From Palsa-147 sp963771905 (GTDB lineage: Bacteria > Acidobacteriota > Terriglobia > Acidiferrales > UBA7541), in the NCBI GenBank assembly GCA_963771905.1, contig CAVYVI010000006.1, forward strand, positions 364,692 through 428,691: DNA of 64,000 nucleotides. Direction: 5' to 3'. Positions 53,075 to 61,813 of this stretch are shown here, in pieces. Position 1 is the first letter of the stretch. Each line of letters opens with the position of its first letter. The notes below the pieces were generated by a model. It was not told the DNA's origin. It saw nothing but the letters and a program-made list of their open reading frames with translations, and ran no database searches. Position numbers and translations under genes: made by a program.

Positions 53075-53159
53075 GCCCGGGTGGCGGAATGGCATACGCG
53101 GGGGACTTAAAATCCCTTGCCCTTTACGGGGCGTGTGGGTTCGACTCCCACCCCGGGCA
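53075..53159 (+). tRNA. tRNA-Leu (anticodon TAA)
   Basis: Acceptor GCCCGGG pairs with CCCGGGC near the 3' end; D-arm GTGGCGGAATGGCAT, anticodon loop CTTAAAA with TAA, a long variable arm of class II type, and the T-arm GTGGGTTCGACTCCCAC are all present. CCA is encoded (53160-53162). It is a standard leucine tRNA. Confidence 0.95.
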
Positions 53160-53398
53160 CCACGCACGGAGCTGATGTCATTCGTGGCGTTTGCATTTCA
53201 AGCGCGAACACCGTTCGAATAATCTCTGCGGCGCGCACTGGGGGAGATTCTTCTCTCGATCGCAATGCTAAGCTTGGAGCCATTCAAAATCGGCTCTTGG
53301 GAAACACCGCTACCAGCCCTTGCACGGCCCAGAAATCGCTTCGCCGTCCTTCCATGGCCGCGCTAGAATCGCTCGGCAACTTTTCCGGGGGAATCGGG

Positions 53399-56300
53399 AT
53401 GAATTTCGGCCGGCGAAATTTGTTGGGTCTTATCGTGGTGTGTCTCGCGGGTATCTTGATTGCGTTATCCGCCGCTGCACAAACTCTCAAGGACGAAACG
53501 CTGAAGGGTATGAAGTGGCGCTTGATTGGGCCGTTTCGCGGCGGGCGTGTGCTCGCGGTCGAGGGCGTCGCCGGGCAGCCGAATATTTATTATTTCGGTG
53601 CCGTGGCGGGCGGCGTCTGGAAGACCACGGACGGCGGATTGACGTGGTCTCCCATTTTCGACAAAGAGCCGGTTTCTTCGATCGGCAGCATTGCCGTCGC
53701 GCCGTCGGATCCGAATGTGATCTACGTCGGCACCGGTGAAGCCTGTATTCGCGGCGATATTTCCTTTGGCAATGGCGTATACAAATCACTCGATGCCGGG
53801 AAAACATGGACGCACGTTGGACTTGATGACACCCGCCAAATCGGCCGCGTCATTGTTGATCCTCGCAATCCAGGCGTAGTTTTCGTCGCGGCCCTCGGCC
53901 ATGCCTTTGGGCCGAACAAAGATCGCGGAGTCTTCCGGTCGACGGATGGCGGCAAGACCTGGCAGAACGTGCTATTCAAAGATGACAAGACCGGCGCGGT
54001 CGACATCACGTTCGATCCCAACAATTCGCACATTCTTTACGCCTCGCTCTGGCAAGCGTTGCGCACTCCTTGGAGCTTCGAGAGCGGCGGGCCGGGCAGC
54101 GGACTTTACAAATCGAGCGATGACGGCGCGACTTGGCAGAAGATCGAAGCCCACGGTTGGCCGGAAGGCGTTCTTGGCCGCATCGGCGTAGCGGTTTCGC
54201 CGGCAGATTCCAGCCGTGTCTACGCACTCGTCGAAGCCTCGGAGGGCGGCCTCTATAGCTCTGCGGACGCGGGAGCGACCTGGACGAAGATCAACGACGA
54301 CCACCGCTTCCGGCAGCGCGCCTGGTATTTCACGCACATTTTTGCCGATCCCAAGAACGCGGATACGGTCTATATCCTGAATACTGGGATGTATCGCTCA
54401 ACTGACGCCGGGAAATCCTTTCAGGTTCTCCCGGCGCCGCACGGCGATCGCCACGATCTGTGGATTGATCCCGCGAATCCCGACCGCATGATTGAGGGCG
54501 ATGATGGCGGCGCGACGATTTCAACCGACGGCGGCAAGACTTGGAGCGCTCAGAACAATCAGCCGACGGCGCAGTTCTATCACGTCGCAACGGACTCACG
54601 ATTTCCATATTTTGCTTACGGAGCGCAGCAGGACAATTCGACGGTCGCGATCGCGAGTCGCAGCGATGATGGCGCGATTGGCGATAAAGATTGGTACGCC
54701 GTTGGCGGTGGCGAAAGCGGGTTTGTCCTGCCCGACCCACGCAACGCGAATATCGTCTACGCCGGTTCCTACGATGGCTTGATCACACGATTCGACAAGG
54801 CCACCGGCCAGGTGCAGGACGTCTCTCCCTGGCCGCTCAATCCTATGGGCTCGGGCGCCGCGGAATTGAGGCACCGCTTTCAGTGGACCGCGCCGATCGC
54901 ACTCTCGCCTAATGACCCCAATATCATTTATTTTGGCGGCGAAGTGCTGTTTGAGAGCGGCGACGCGGGCGCGACGTGGAACATCATCAGCCCCGATCTC
55001 ACGCGCAACGACAAGAGCAAGCAGGAGGCGACAGGCGGACCGATCACCAAGGACAACACGAGCGTCGAATACTTCGACACCATTTTCGCGATTGCCGAGT
55101 CGCCCGTCGAGAAAGGCGAAATCTGGGTTGGCTCGGATGACGGGCTCGTCCATCTGACGCGCGATGCGGGAAAAACCTGGAGCGATGTCACTCCGAAGGA
55201 TTTTCCCGAATGGGGCACCGTCAGCATCATTGAGCCTTCGAGCGTTGAAGGAGGAACGGCGTACATGGCGGTCGACCGCCATCGACTCGACGATTTCCAA
55301 CCGTACATTTATGCGACGACGAATTATGGGAAAACGTGGTCGCGAATCACGAACGGCCTTCCGGCTGCGAGTTACGTTCACGTCGTGCGGGAAGATCCGA
55401 AGCATCGCGGGCTGCTGTTTGCGGGAACCGAGACGGGTGTTTACGTATCTTTCGATAACGGGGGGCGATGGCAGCCGCTGCAACTCAATCTTCCTCCAGC
55501 GCCGATTCACGATCTCGAAATTCATGGAGACGATCTAATCGCCGCAACGCACGGCCGAGCGTTCTGGATTCTCGACGACCTCGCGCCTCTGCGTGAAATC
55601 ACCGGCGCGATAGTCCAGGAAAGCGTTCATCTTTACACACCTGCAACCGCGATTCGTTTTCGCGGCGGTTCATTTCCGATCCCGAAGGGCCGCGCACTCG
55701 GCAGCAATCCGCCGGATGGCGCGACCATCGACTACGCTCTCAAGGCCGCGACGAAGGATGAGATGAAACTGGAAATACTGGACGCCGACGGCAAAGTCAT
55801 TCGGAAATATTCGAGCAACAAGAAAAAGGAAGACAAGCAGCTTCCCGAAGAAGGCCCCGATCTTGAGGCCGATCGCGATGTCTTGCCGGGTGAAATCGGA
55901 CTCAATCGCTTCGTCTGGGATTTGCATTACGAGCCCGCGAGCAAGGTGCCCGGCACAACGACCTGGGGCGGGGGAGTGGACGGGCCGCTTGTGCTGCCGG
56001 GCACGTATCAACTGAAGCTGTCTGTCGGAGGCCAAAGCTACACGGCCCCTATCGAGGTCAAACTTGATCCGCGGATGACTACGTCAGCCGATGATTTAAA
56101 GGCGCAGTTTGATCTCGACCTAAAAATTCGCGATCGTGTCACCGAAGCGCATGATGCCGTGAATCAAATGCGCGATTTGCGCAGCCAACTCGAGGCGCTT
56201 CGCAAGCGGCTGGCCGGCGACGATGCGCATAAGGATCACACCAGCGCCGCCAAAGATCTCTCAAACAAAATGACGGATCTCGAAGCGAGAATTATTCAGC

Positions 56301-56563
56301 CGAAATCGAAAAGCTCCGAAGATCCGCTGAACTTCCCCATTCAAGTGGCGGACCAACTTCAAGCGCTCGGCAGCACAGTGAACAGCGCCGACGCCGCGCC
56401 GACGCAGGCTTCCTACGCCGTCTTTGAAGAGCTTAATCAGCGGCTGGATGCGGAACTGGCAAAATGGAAAGAGATCGAGGAAAAGGATTTGCCCGCGTTT
56501 AACGAGCAGGTGCAAAAGGAAAATATCCCGGTTGTGATGGTCGCGCCGGTGAAGGACGAATAG
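53399..56563 (+). CDS. Exported VPS10/sortilin-like beta-propeller protein (BNR repeats)
   Basis: 1054 residues. Signal peptide at 1-28 (LLGLIVVCLAGILIALSAAAQ). From about 45 to 760 there are many BNR/Asp-box repeats such as GGVWKTTDGGLTW, GVYKSLDAGKTW and GVFRSTDGGKTW, giving two propellers. A C-terminal region (about 800-1054) has a beta domain and then a coiled coil (REAHDAVNQMRDLRSQLEAL-like). The family (glycosyl-hydrolase-like) is abundant in Acidobacteria; function unknown. ATG at 53399 chosen with GGGGGAATC upstream. Confidence 0.9.
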   Translation: MNFGRRNLLGLIVVCLAGILIALSAAAQTLKDETLKGMKWRLIGPFRGGRVLAVEGVAGQPNIYYFGAVAGGVWKTTDGGLTWSPIFDKEPVSSIGSIAVAPSDPNVIYVGTGEACIRGDISFGNGVYKSLDAGKTWTHVGLDDTRQIGRVIVDPRNPGVVFVAALGHAFGPNKDRGVFRSTDGGKTWQNVLFKDDKTGAVDITFDPNNSHILYASLWQALRTPWSFESGGPGSGLYKSSDDGATWQKIEAHGWPEGVLGRIGVAVSPADSSRVYALVEASEGGLYSSADAGATWTKINDDHRFRQRAWYFTHIFADPKNADTVYILNTGMYRSTDAGKSFQVLPAPHGDRHDLWIDPANPDRMIEGDDGGATISTDGGKTWSAQNNQPTAQFYHVATDSRFPYFAYGAQQDNSTVAIASRSDDGAIGDKDWYAVGGGESGFVLPDPRNANIVYAGSYDGLITRFDKATGQVQDVSPWPLNPMGSGAAELRHRFQWTAPIALSPNDPNIIYFGGEVLFESGDAGATWNIISPDLTRNDKSKQEATGGPITKDNTSVEYFDTIFAIAESPVEKGEIWVGSDDGLVHLTRDAGKTWSDVTPKDFPEWGTVSIIEPSSVEGGTAYMAVDRHRLDDFQPYIYATTNYGKTWSRITNGLPAASYVHVVREDPKHRGLLFAGTETGVYVSFDNGGRWQPLQLNLPPAPIHDLEIHGDDLIAATHGRAFWILDDLAPLREITGAIVQESVHLYTPATAIRFRGGSFPIPKGRALGSNPPDGATIDYALKAATKDEMKLEILDADGKVIRKYSSNKKKEDKQLPEEGPDLEADRDVLPGEIGLNRFVWDLHYEPASKVPGTTTWGGGVDGPLVLPGTYQLKLSVGGQSYTAPIEVKLDPRMTTSADDLKAQFDLDLKIRDRVTEAHDAVNQMRDLRSQLEALRKRLAGDDAHKDHTSAAKDLSNKMTDLEARIIQPKSKSSEDPLNFPIQVADQLQALGSTVNSADAAPTQASYAVFEELNQRLDAELAKWKEIEEKDLPAFNEQVQKENIPVVMVAPVKDE

Positions 56564-56564
56564 A

Positions 56565-56590
56565 CGCGCCTCGATCTCGCTTGAGGCGCG
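56565..56590 (+). terminator. Hairpin just after the VPS10-like gene
   Basis: CGCGCCTC, 10-base loop, GAGGCGCG, immediately after the stop codon. No T-run follows, so it may act as a transcript-stabilising stem or weak terminator. The next gene starts 26 bases on. Confidence 0.45.
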
Positions 56591-56616
56591 ACTCCGCGTG
56601 GCATATCATTTCAAGG

Positions 56617-57264
56617 ATGGAAGAAACGCGCAGAGAAGCACATCATCCGATTACGTACTGGATCGGCGAAGGCGGCGGCTGGCTCCTGAAGCGCGTCGTC
56701 GGCGGTCTCGCGGCCACAGGCATCACGCCAAACATGTTCACGTTCTTCGGGCTCGCCGTGAACGGCTGGGCGGCGGCGATGTTTGCCATGGGGCGTTTTC
56801 GCCAGGCTGCCGCGATCCTGTTTTTTGCGGCGTTTCTCGATATGGCCGACGGGCAGGTGGCGCGGCGCGTCGGACGCGTGACGGCGTTCGGCGCCTTCCT
56901 GGATTCCACGCTCGATCGCTATTCCGATCTCGCGCTCTACATGGGCCTCGTCGTGTATTACACGCTGATTGGCCGGCCGTTTTACATGGCTCTCGCGGCG
57001 GTGGCCATGGCGAGCTCGTTCATGGTCAGCTACTCGCGCGCGCGGGCGGAATCGCTGATTCCGAGCTGCAAAGTGGGCTTCATGGAGCGCCCCGAGCGTC
57101 TTGTGCTTCTTATCCTCGGGGGTATTTTTCAGCGGATGGCGCCCGTGTTATGGGTGATTGCGCTCATCTCGACGCTGACGGTGATCCATCGCGTCGTGTA
57201 CACGTGGCGAGAATTGCGCGCCGGACGCACACTTCCCGAAGTGATCGCCCCTTCGCCTTCCTGA
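56617..57264 (+). CDS. CDP-alcohol phosphatidyltransferase
   Basis: 215 residues with about five spans. The family motif is complete: DMADGQVARRVGRVTAFGAFLDSTLDRYSD (D-G-x2-A-R-x8-G-x3-D-x3-D). It transfers a phosphoalcohol from CDP-diacylglycerol (e.g. inositol or glycerol phosphate); the acceptor is not readable. It is convergent with the acyltransferase gene of the lipid operon, 93 bases apart, and may act in the same lipid pathway. Confidence 0.9.
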   Translation: MEETRREAHHPITYWIGEGGGWLLKRVVGGLAATGITPNMFTFFGLAVNGWAAAMFAMGRFRQAAAILFFAAFLDMADGQVARRVGRVTAFGAFLDSTLDRYSDLALYMGLVVYYTLIGRPFYMALAAVAMASSFMVSYSRARAESLIPSCKVGFMERPERLVLLILGGIFQRMAPVLWVIALISTLTVIHRVVYTWRELRAGRTLPEVIAPSPS

Positions 57265-57357
57265 ATCCTAGCCGGGTCTAAGTGAAGTCTCTCGATTTCA
57301 GACTCGCGCGCAAAGCTCTGAATTCCTGGATCGCGGACTTGACGCGATACTCGGACG

Positions 57358-58131
57358 CTAGACCTCGCCTGAGGCGTTATCGGGCGGACCGTTTTTCTCT
57401 CGCGCGCGGAGAAACTCCTCAATCGGCGCCGAAACAATCGCGTGGACGCGATCACGCAGCGCATCCACTTCGTCGCGTCCGATACGCTTCGTTTCAATGG
57501 TGTCATGGAGAATCACCGTGATCTTACCGGGATGCAGAATCCAATCGCCGGTTCGGAAGAACTCAAACGATCCGACGATGGACATCGGAACGATCGGCGT
57601 GCCGAACCTCTGCGCGAGGCTGAAAACGCCTTTGCGAAACGCGCCGACGTGGCCGTCGCGTGTCCGCGATCCCTCCGGAAAGGCGATTAAGCTGATGCCC
57701 GAATCGAGCGCCGCCTTCGCGCGTTGACTCATTTTCTCCAAGCCCTCTCGAGTCGGCGTGTCCGGCACGGGAATATTTCCAAAGCGGCCCATCATCCAGC
57801 CATAGGCCGGCACCTTGAAATGCGACTCCAGCTCAAATCCTCGAAAGAATTGCGGAATCGCGCTGTATACCGCGAACGGGTCAAAAATGTTGACGTGATT
57901 GCAGAAGAAGATGGACGTCTGCTGCGGATCGAACCCCGGTTTACGCTCGACGACGAATTTCGTGCCGGCGATGCGGAGAACATTTCGAAAGAATACGCGC
58001 TGTGGCCAGTCGTTCTTGCGAGGATCAATGAAGATCGCAAGAATGACGAGAAACGTGCATACAACGAAGAAATGGATGCCGCTGGCGGCCCACAAAATCA
58101 GTGAGCGCAGGGTCAGATAGATTCTTCTCAT
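57358..58131 (-). CDS. plsC: 1-acyl-sn-glycerol-3-phosphate acyltransferase (PlsC type)
   Basis: 257 residues. N-terminal span (LILWAASGIHFFVVCTFLVIL), HX4D motif in FCNHVNIFDPF, and FPEGSRTRDG. Membrane acyltransferase of lysophosphatidate or a related lipid. Last gene of the operon; its ATG overlaps the kinase stop (ATGA, 4 bases). Substrate could be an unusual lipid given the upstream genes. Confidence 0.92.
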   Translation of the reverse strand: MRRIYLTLRSLILWAASGIHFFVVCTFLVILAIFIDPRKNDWPQRVFFRNVLRIAGTKFVVERKPGFDPQQTSIFFCNHVNIFDPFAVYSAIPQFFRGFELESHFKVPAYGWMMGRFGNIPVPDTPTREGLEKMSQRAKAALDSGISLIAFPEGSRTRDGHVGAFRKGVFSLAQRFGTPIVPMSIVGSFEFFRTGDWILHPGKITVILHDTIETKRIGRDEVDALRDRVHAIVSAPIEEFLRAREKNGPPDNASGEV

Positions 58132-59030
58132 ACGAAAACATCCAGCGCGCCGGGAAGCACTTCAATCTTTTGGCATTGCAGTTCGAGACTTTCGCCGTCG
58201 ATCATCACCGTGACTGGATTGTCGAGCTCGAATTCCACCTGGCGGACGGCTGCGCGCATGGCCAAAGGATGTTCAATGTGCGTGCCATCAAAAAGCGTGG
58301 ACAGATTTCGCAGAAGGCCCATGCGCCTGATCGGGCCCCAGCGGACATATTCGAGCAATCCATCGTCCGTTTCGGCTTTCGGCGCGATCATCATCTTGCC
58401 GCCCGTGAAGCGGCTGTTGCTGAACGCCAGAAAAAGGCAGCGGCGCTCGTCGAGTTCCTCCATAGCGTCCAAGCGGTGAGGGAACCGCCGGCGATCGAAT
58501 CGCGCGAGGCAAACGAGCACGCCGAGAAGATAGCCGGCTTCGCCGAGCGCCTTGAATCTTTTGTTCGTGGTCGCGGCAACGTCGGCTGCGAAGCCGAGCG
58601 TCAGCAGGTTGATGAAATAAAGCTCGCCGCCGGCGTGCGTGAGGAGCATGACGTCGCATCGGCGGCGCCGGTTCGCGACGATCGCTTCCGCCGCGTCTCT
58701 CGCGCCACTCGATGTGAAATCCCTCAGAAAAGAATTTCCAGTGCCGAGAGGAAGAAATCCGAGAGCCGCGCGTTCGCCGTTCAATGCTTCCGGAAAAAGG
58801 CCGTTGACGATTTCATAGGATGTTCCGTCACCGCCGACCGCGATGAAATTGCGCCATCCCTGGCGATAAGAAGTGCGCGCGATCGTTGTAGCCTCGCCCG
58901 GTGAAGACGTCGTGCGAACTTCGATGTCGGCGTGGTTCCGCCGCAGTTCTTCGAGCACGGCCGGCGCGAGCCTGCCGCAGCGTCCTCCGCCAGCCGCCGG
59001 ATTTACGATCGCCAGAAAACGCGTACTCAT
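58128..59030 (-). CDS. Diacylglycerol/lipid kinase (DagK/LCB5 family)
   Basis: 300 residues. NPAAGGGRCGRLAP, FIAVGGDGTSYEIVNGLF (GGDGT) and LGFLPLGTGNSFLRDF are typical of DagK_cat proteins; the C-terminal beta domain (ELYFINLLTLGFAADVA) follows. Soluble or membrane-peripheral, phosphorylates a lipid alcohol. ATG 59030 overlaps the ligase stop (ATGA). It would make the phospho-lipid that PlsC then acylates. Confidence 0.92.
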   Translation of the reverse strand: MSTRFLAIVNPAAGGGRCGRLAPAVLEELRRNHADIEVRTTSSPGEATTIARTSYRQGWRNFIAVGGDGTSYEIVNGLFPEALNGERAALGFLPLGTGNSFLRDFTSSGARDAAEAIVANRRRRCDVMLLTHAGGELYFINLLTLGFAADVAATTNKRFKALGEAGYLLGVLVCLARFDRRRFPHRLDAMEELDERRCLFLAFSNSRFTGGKMMIAPKAETDDGLLEYVRWGPIRRMGLLRNLSTLFDGTHIEHPLAMRAAVRQVEFELDNPVTVMIDGESLELQCQKIEVLPGALDVFV

Positions 59031-60736
59031 AAGTTGAGAACCGCGCTTCGATCGATCGTCCCGCGGATTTCTTCGGCGAGCACGTCGCGTTTGATTTTCA
59101 TGGCCGCTGTGCGCGGAAAATCGCTGTTCCACATTACAATTCCGCTGACGCGCTTGTAATTCGCCAGCCGCCGGTTGCGATCCTCGATTTGCGAACTCAA
59201 CGTCGCGTTCAAGGGCTGATTCGTGTCGGGATGAACGACGATCACCAACTGCTCCCCCACCATGGTGCGCTGGGGCCACAAATAATTGGCCGCGAAGATG
59301 CAAAATTCCTTCACAGGAAGTCCCTCAAAGACATTTTCGATGTCCTCGGGATAGATGTTTTTGCCTTCTTCCGTAACGATTATGTTCTTCTTACGGCCGA
59401 AGAGTTGCAGATGGCCCGTTTCGTCAATCCGCCCGAGGTCGCCCGTGACCAGCCAGCCGTCGACCAAGACTTCAGCGGTCATCTCGGGATTATCAAGGTA
59501 GTGCAGCATAACCGTTTTGCTTCGCACGGCGACGTCTCCGATACCTTCCGCGCTTGGATTAAGTGTGCGGATTTCCATTCCACGGACGGGCCTGCCAACG
59601 GTGTCGGGGCGAAAGGGTTTGAGGTCGTTCAAGGTGATTGCAGTGCAAGCTTCCGTGCAACCGTAGCCGTTGAAGATGGGAATTCCGAGATCATGGAAGA
59701 ACTCGATGGTCGCGGGTTCGGTGAATGCGCCGCCGACGAGCAGCGCGCGCAGGCCTCCACCGAAGGCATGGTGAACGTCCTTGAGAAGCGCGCGGCTCAG
59801 GGCGACATTCGGGCGGCGGCGTGTAAGCGCGCGGTTCACAGAGATCAGGGCGTTCAGCAAGCGGCGCTTGAATGGAGGCAGAGCTGCAAAACGCTCGCGG
59901 AGCCCATTCTGGAGATTTTTCAAGATCAGCGGCACAACCGCCATGTAGGTGATTTTGTATCTCGTGAAGGCGTCGCGGATGAACTCCGGCCGCAGACTGC
60001 GCAGATGGACGACGGCGCCGCCGCCGGTGAAAGGCATGATGAAGCCGCCCATGAAATCGATCGCGTGATTTGTGGGAATGATGCTGAGATAGCGCGCGCC
60101 AGGCGAAAAAGGGAATATCGGCGTCACGGCCATGCATTGTTCGAGATAATTCTCGTGCGTGAGAACGCAGCCCTTCGGGCGTCCGCCGGTGCCGGAGGAA
60201 TACACGATGCACGCCGGATCTCGCCGCTCGCGCGTGAAAAACTCCGGCTCGCTCGATCCTCGCCACGATTCCCAGCGCTGGGCGCCCGAGAGATCCGCGT
60301 CAGCCGGAGCTTCGGTCACGAGCACCGTCTTTAGGTGCAGATTCGCAAAATCGGGTGATTGCGCGATCGCGCGCGAGATATGGTGCTCGGTGACGAGGAC
60401 CTCGGCGCGGGAGTGCGCCAGCAATTGAATCTGCTCCGCGGGAGTGAGCTTGTAGTCAAGCGGAACCAGGACGCCGCCGCAATAGAAAATCGCATACGCG
60501 GAAATCAGCCATTTCGACTGATTGGTCATAAGGATCGCAGCGCGGCTCCCCGGTTGGAAGCCCTGGTCCTGAAGACCGCGCGCCAGCGGCAGCGCCGCTT
60601 CCTTGAATTGATGGTATGTGAGCCGACAATTCTCGCGGTCGCGGTCCGCTTCGATCAGACAGACTTCATCCGGCCAGCGTTCGAGCGCGTCGCGCAGCGC
60701 TGCACCGAGACAGGAATAACGGCTGAGGTCAAGCAT
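59027..60736 (-). CDS. AMP-dependent acyl-CoA/acyl-ACP synthetase
   Basis: 569 residues. ANL family: YSSGTGGRPKGCVLTHENY, YGCTEACTAITLND, WLVTGDLGRID, GRKKNIIVTEEGKNIYPEDIE. Activates a fatty acid with ATP to load CoA or the ACP next door. Its ATG overlaps the ACP stop by one base (TGATG). Two such ligases occur in the operon. Confidence 0.92.
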   Translation of the reverse strand: MLDLSRYSCLGAALRDALERWPDEVCLIEADRDRENCRLTYHQFKEAALPLARGLQDQGFQPGSRAAILMTNQSKWLISAYAIFYCGGVLVPLDYKLTPAEQIQLLAHSRAEVLVTEHHISRAIAQSPDFANLHLKTVLVTEAPADADLSGAQRWESWRGSSEPEFFTRERRDPACIVYSSGTGGRPKGCVLTHENYLEQCMAVTPIFPFSPGARYLSIIPTNHAIDFMGGFIMPFTGGGAVVHLRSLRPEFIRDAFTRYKITYMAVVPLILKNLQNGLRERFAALPPFKRRLLNALISVNRALTRRRPNVALSRALLKDVHHAFGGGLRALLVGGAFTEPATIEFFHDLGIPIFNGYGCTEACTAITLNDLKPFRPDTVGRPVRGMEIRTLNPSAEGIGDVAVRSKTVMLHYLDNPEMTAEVLVDGWLVTGDLGRIDETGHLQLFGRKKNIIVTEEGKNIYPEDIENVFEGLPVKEFCIFAANYLWPQRTMVGEQLVIVVHPDTNQPLNATLSSQIEDRNRRLANYKRVSGIVMWNSDFPRTAAMKIKRDVLAEEIRGTIDRSAVLNL

Positions 60737-60981
60737 CAGAGGCGGGCTTGAATGCGTTCCGCGAGCGTCCGGAAATCACTGACACCCTGCAATTCGTAGT
60801 CGGGCAGCTCGACGTGAAAATGATTTTCGAGGCGCGTCAGGAGATCGAGCGCCTGCAGGCTGTTGATGCCGAGTGTCTTGAAAAAATCATCGCCGGCATT
60901 GAGTTTTTCGCGCGGCACCTGGAAATGCTGCGCCGCCAGATTCAGAATTTGATCCGTGGTTTCTTGAAGCGTGACCATCAT
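60736..60981 (-). CDS. Acyl carrier protein
   Basis: 81 residues. Four-helix ACP fold with the phosphopantetheine Ser in LGINSLQALDLL (Ser41; the usual Asp before Ser is Asn). Acidic. Lies between two acyl-activating enzymes, so an acyl-ACP intermediate is likely. Start ATG 60981 or 60978. Confidence 0.93.
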   Translation of the reverse strand: MMVTLQETTDQILNLAAQHFQVPREKLNAGDDFFKTLGINSLQALDLLTRLENHFHVELPDYELQGVSDFRTLAERIQARL

Positions 60982-61009
60982 TCCTCAGACGCGAATCGCT
61001 CCGCGCGCC

Positions 61010-61813
61010 TCACGGCAAATACGGCAACGCCTCCGATGACTCGACAAATTTGCGCAAACCGGCTTCGACAGCCGGCTGCGTGAAAAGGTCGCAGAAAATC
61101 TCAATTTCCCGCCGCAGCTCGGCTTCAGGAATCGGCTTGATGAAGCGCTTCGCCGCCGCAGCAGTTCCACGATCGAATTTGGCGACTTGCGCGGCTGTCG
61201 AGCGCGCCAGTCGAAGCGCTTCGCCTTCCGCGGCAACCTGGCTGACCAAGCCAATACCTTGCGCCTTCGTGGCGTTTAAACTCCGTCCTGTGAGAAGCAG
61301 ATCGCGCACAACCGCGTTTCCCAGATCGCGCTTGAGCCTCGGAATACCGCCGAATCCCGGAATCAACCCGAGGCGCAGCTCTGGAAAGCAAAAGCGCGCC
61401 ATTTTGTCGGCGATCAGAATATCGCAGGTCAGGGCAAGTTCGAATCCGCCGCCGAACGTCACACCATGAACGGCGGCGATGGTCGTGAGTGGCGCCGAGT
61501 CAATCGTGTTCATCACCCGATGGATGCGCTCGAGAAAGTCGCGCACACCCGTCGCGCGGTCGCGATGTGAAACGTCCTGCGAGCGCCGGTACAGCTCGCG
61601 CAAGTCCGCGCCGGCGCAGAAACCCGCCGCGATTTCGCTGTACACGATCAACGCGGAAACTGATTCGTCCACCTTGCGAAGCGCCGCGACAAATTGTTCG
61701 AGTTCTCCGAGCGTCTCCGAGCCGATTTCATTGCACGGCAGGCGATGAAGCGCCAGCTCGATCCGGGCGTCGACCGTGCTCCACGAAACTGTCTTGCCGC
61801 GAAAATCCTTCAC
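61010..61813 (-). CDS. Enoyl-CoA hydratase/isomerase family protein
   Basis: 267 residues. Crotonase fold: oxyanion and first Glu in HGVTFGGGFELAL, second Glu in FCFPELRLGLIPGFGG; both catalytic Glu are kept, so hydratase activity is likely. GTG at 61813 overlaps the preceding ligase's stop (GTGA). Gap of 28 bases to ACP. It might act on an acyl-ACP/CoA intermediate of the operon. Confidence 0.9.
   Translation of the reverse strand: MKDFRGKTVSWSTVDARIELALHRLPCNEIGSETLGELEQFVAALRKVDESVSALIVYSEIAAGFCAGADLRELYRRSQDVSHRDRATGVRDFLERIHRVMNTIDSAPLTTIAAVHGVTFGGGFELALTCDILIADKMARFCFPELRLGLIPGFGGIPRLKRDLGNAVVRDLLLTGRSLNATKAQGIGLVSQVAAEGEALRLARSTAAQVAKFDRGTAAAAKRFIKPIPEAELRREIEIFCDLFTQPAVEAGLRKFVESSEALPYLP

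Noticed and set aside
54596..55525. 309-codon open frame antisense to the VPS10-like gene
   Set aside because: The plus frame carries regular Asp-box repeats throughout.
59189..60334. 381-codon plus-strand frame inside the first AMP ligase
   Set aside because: Mirror of a conserved ligase; no ribosome site or family signal.
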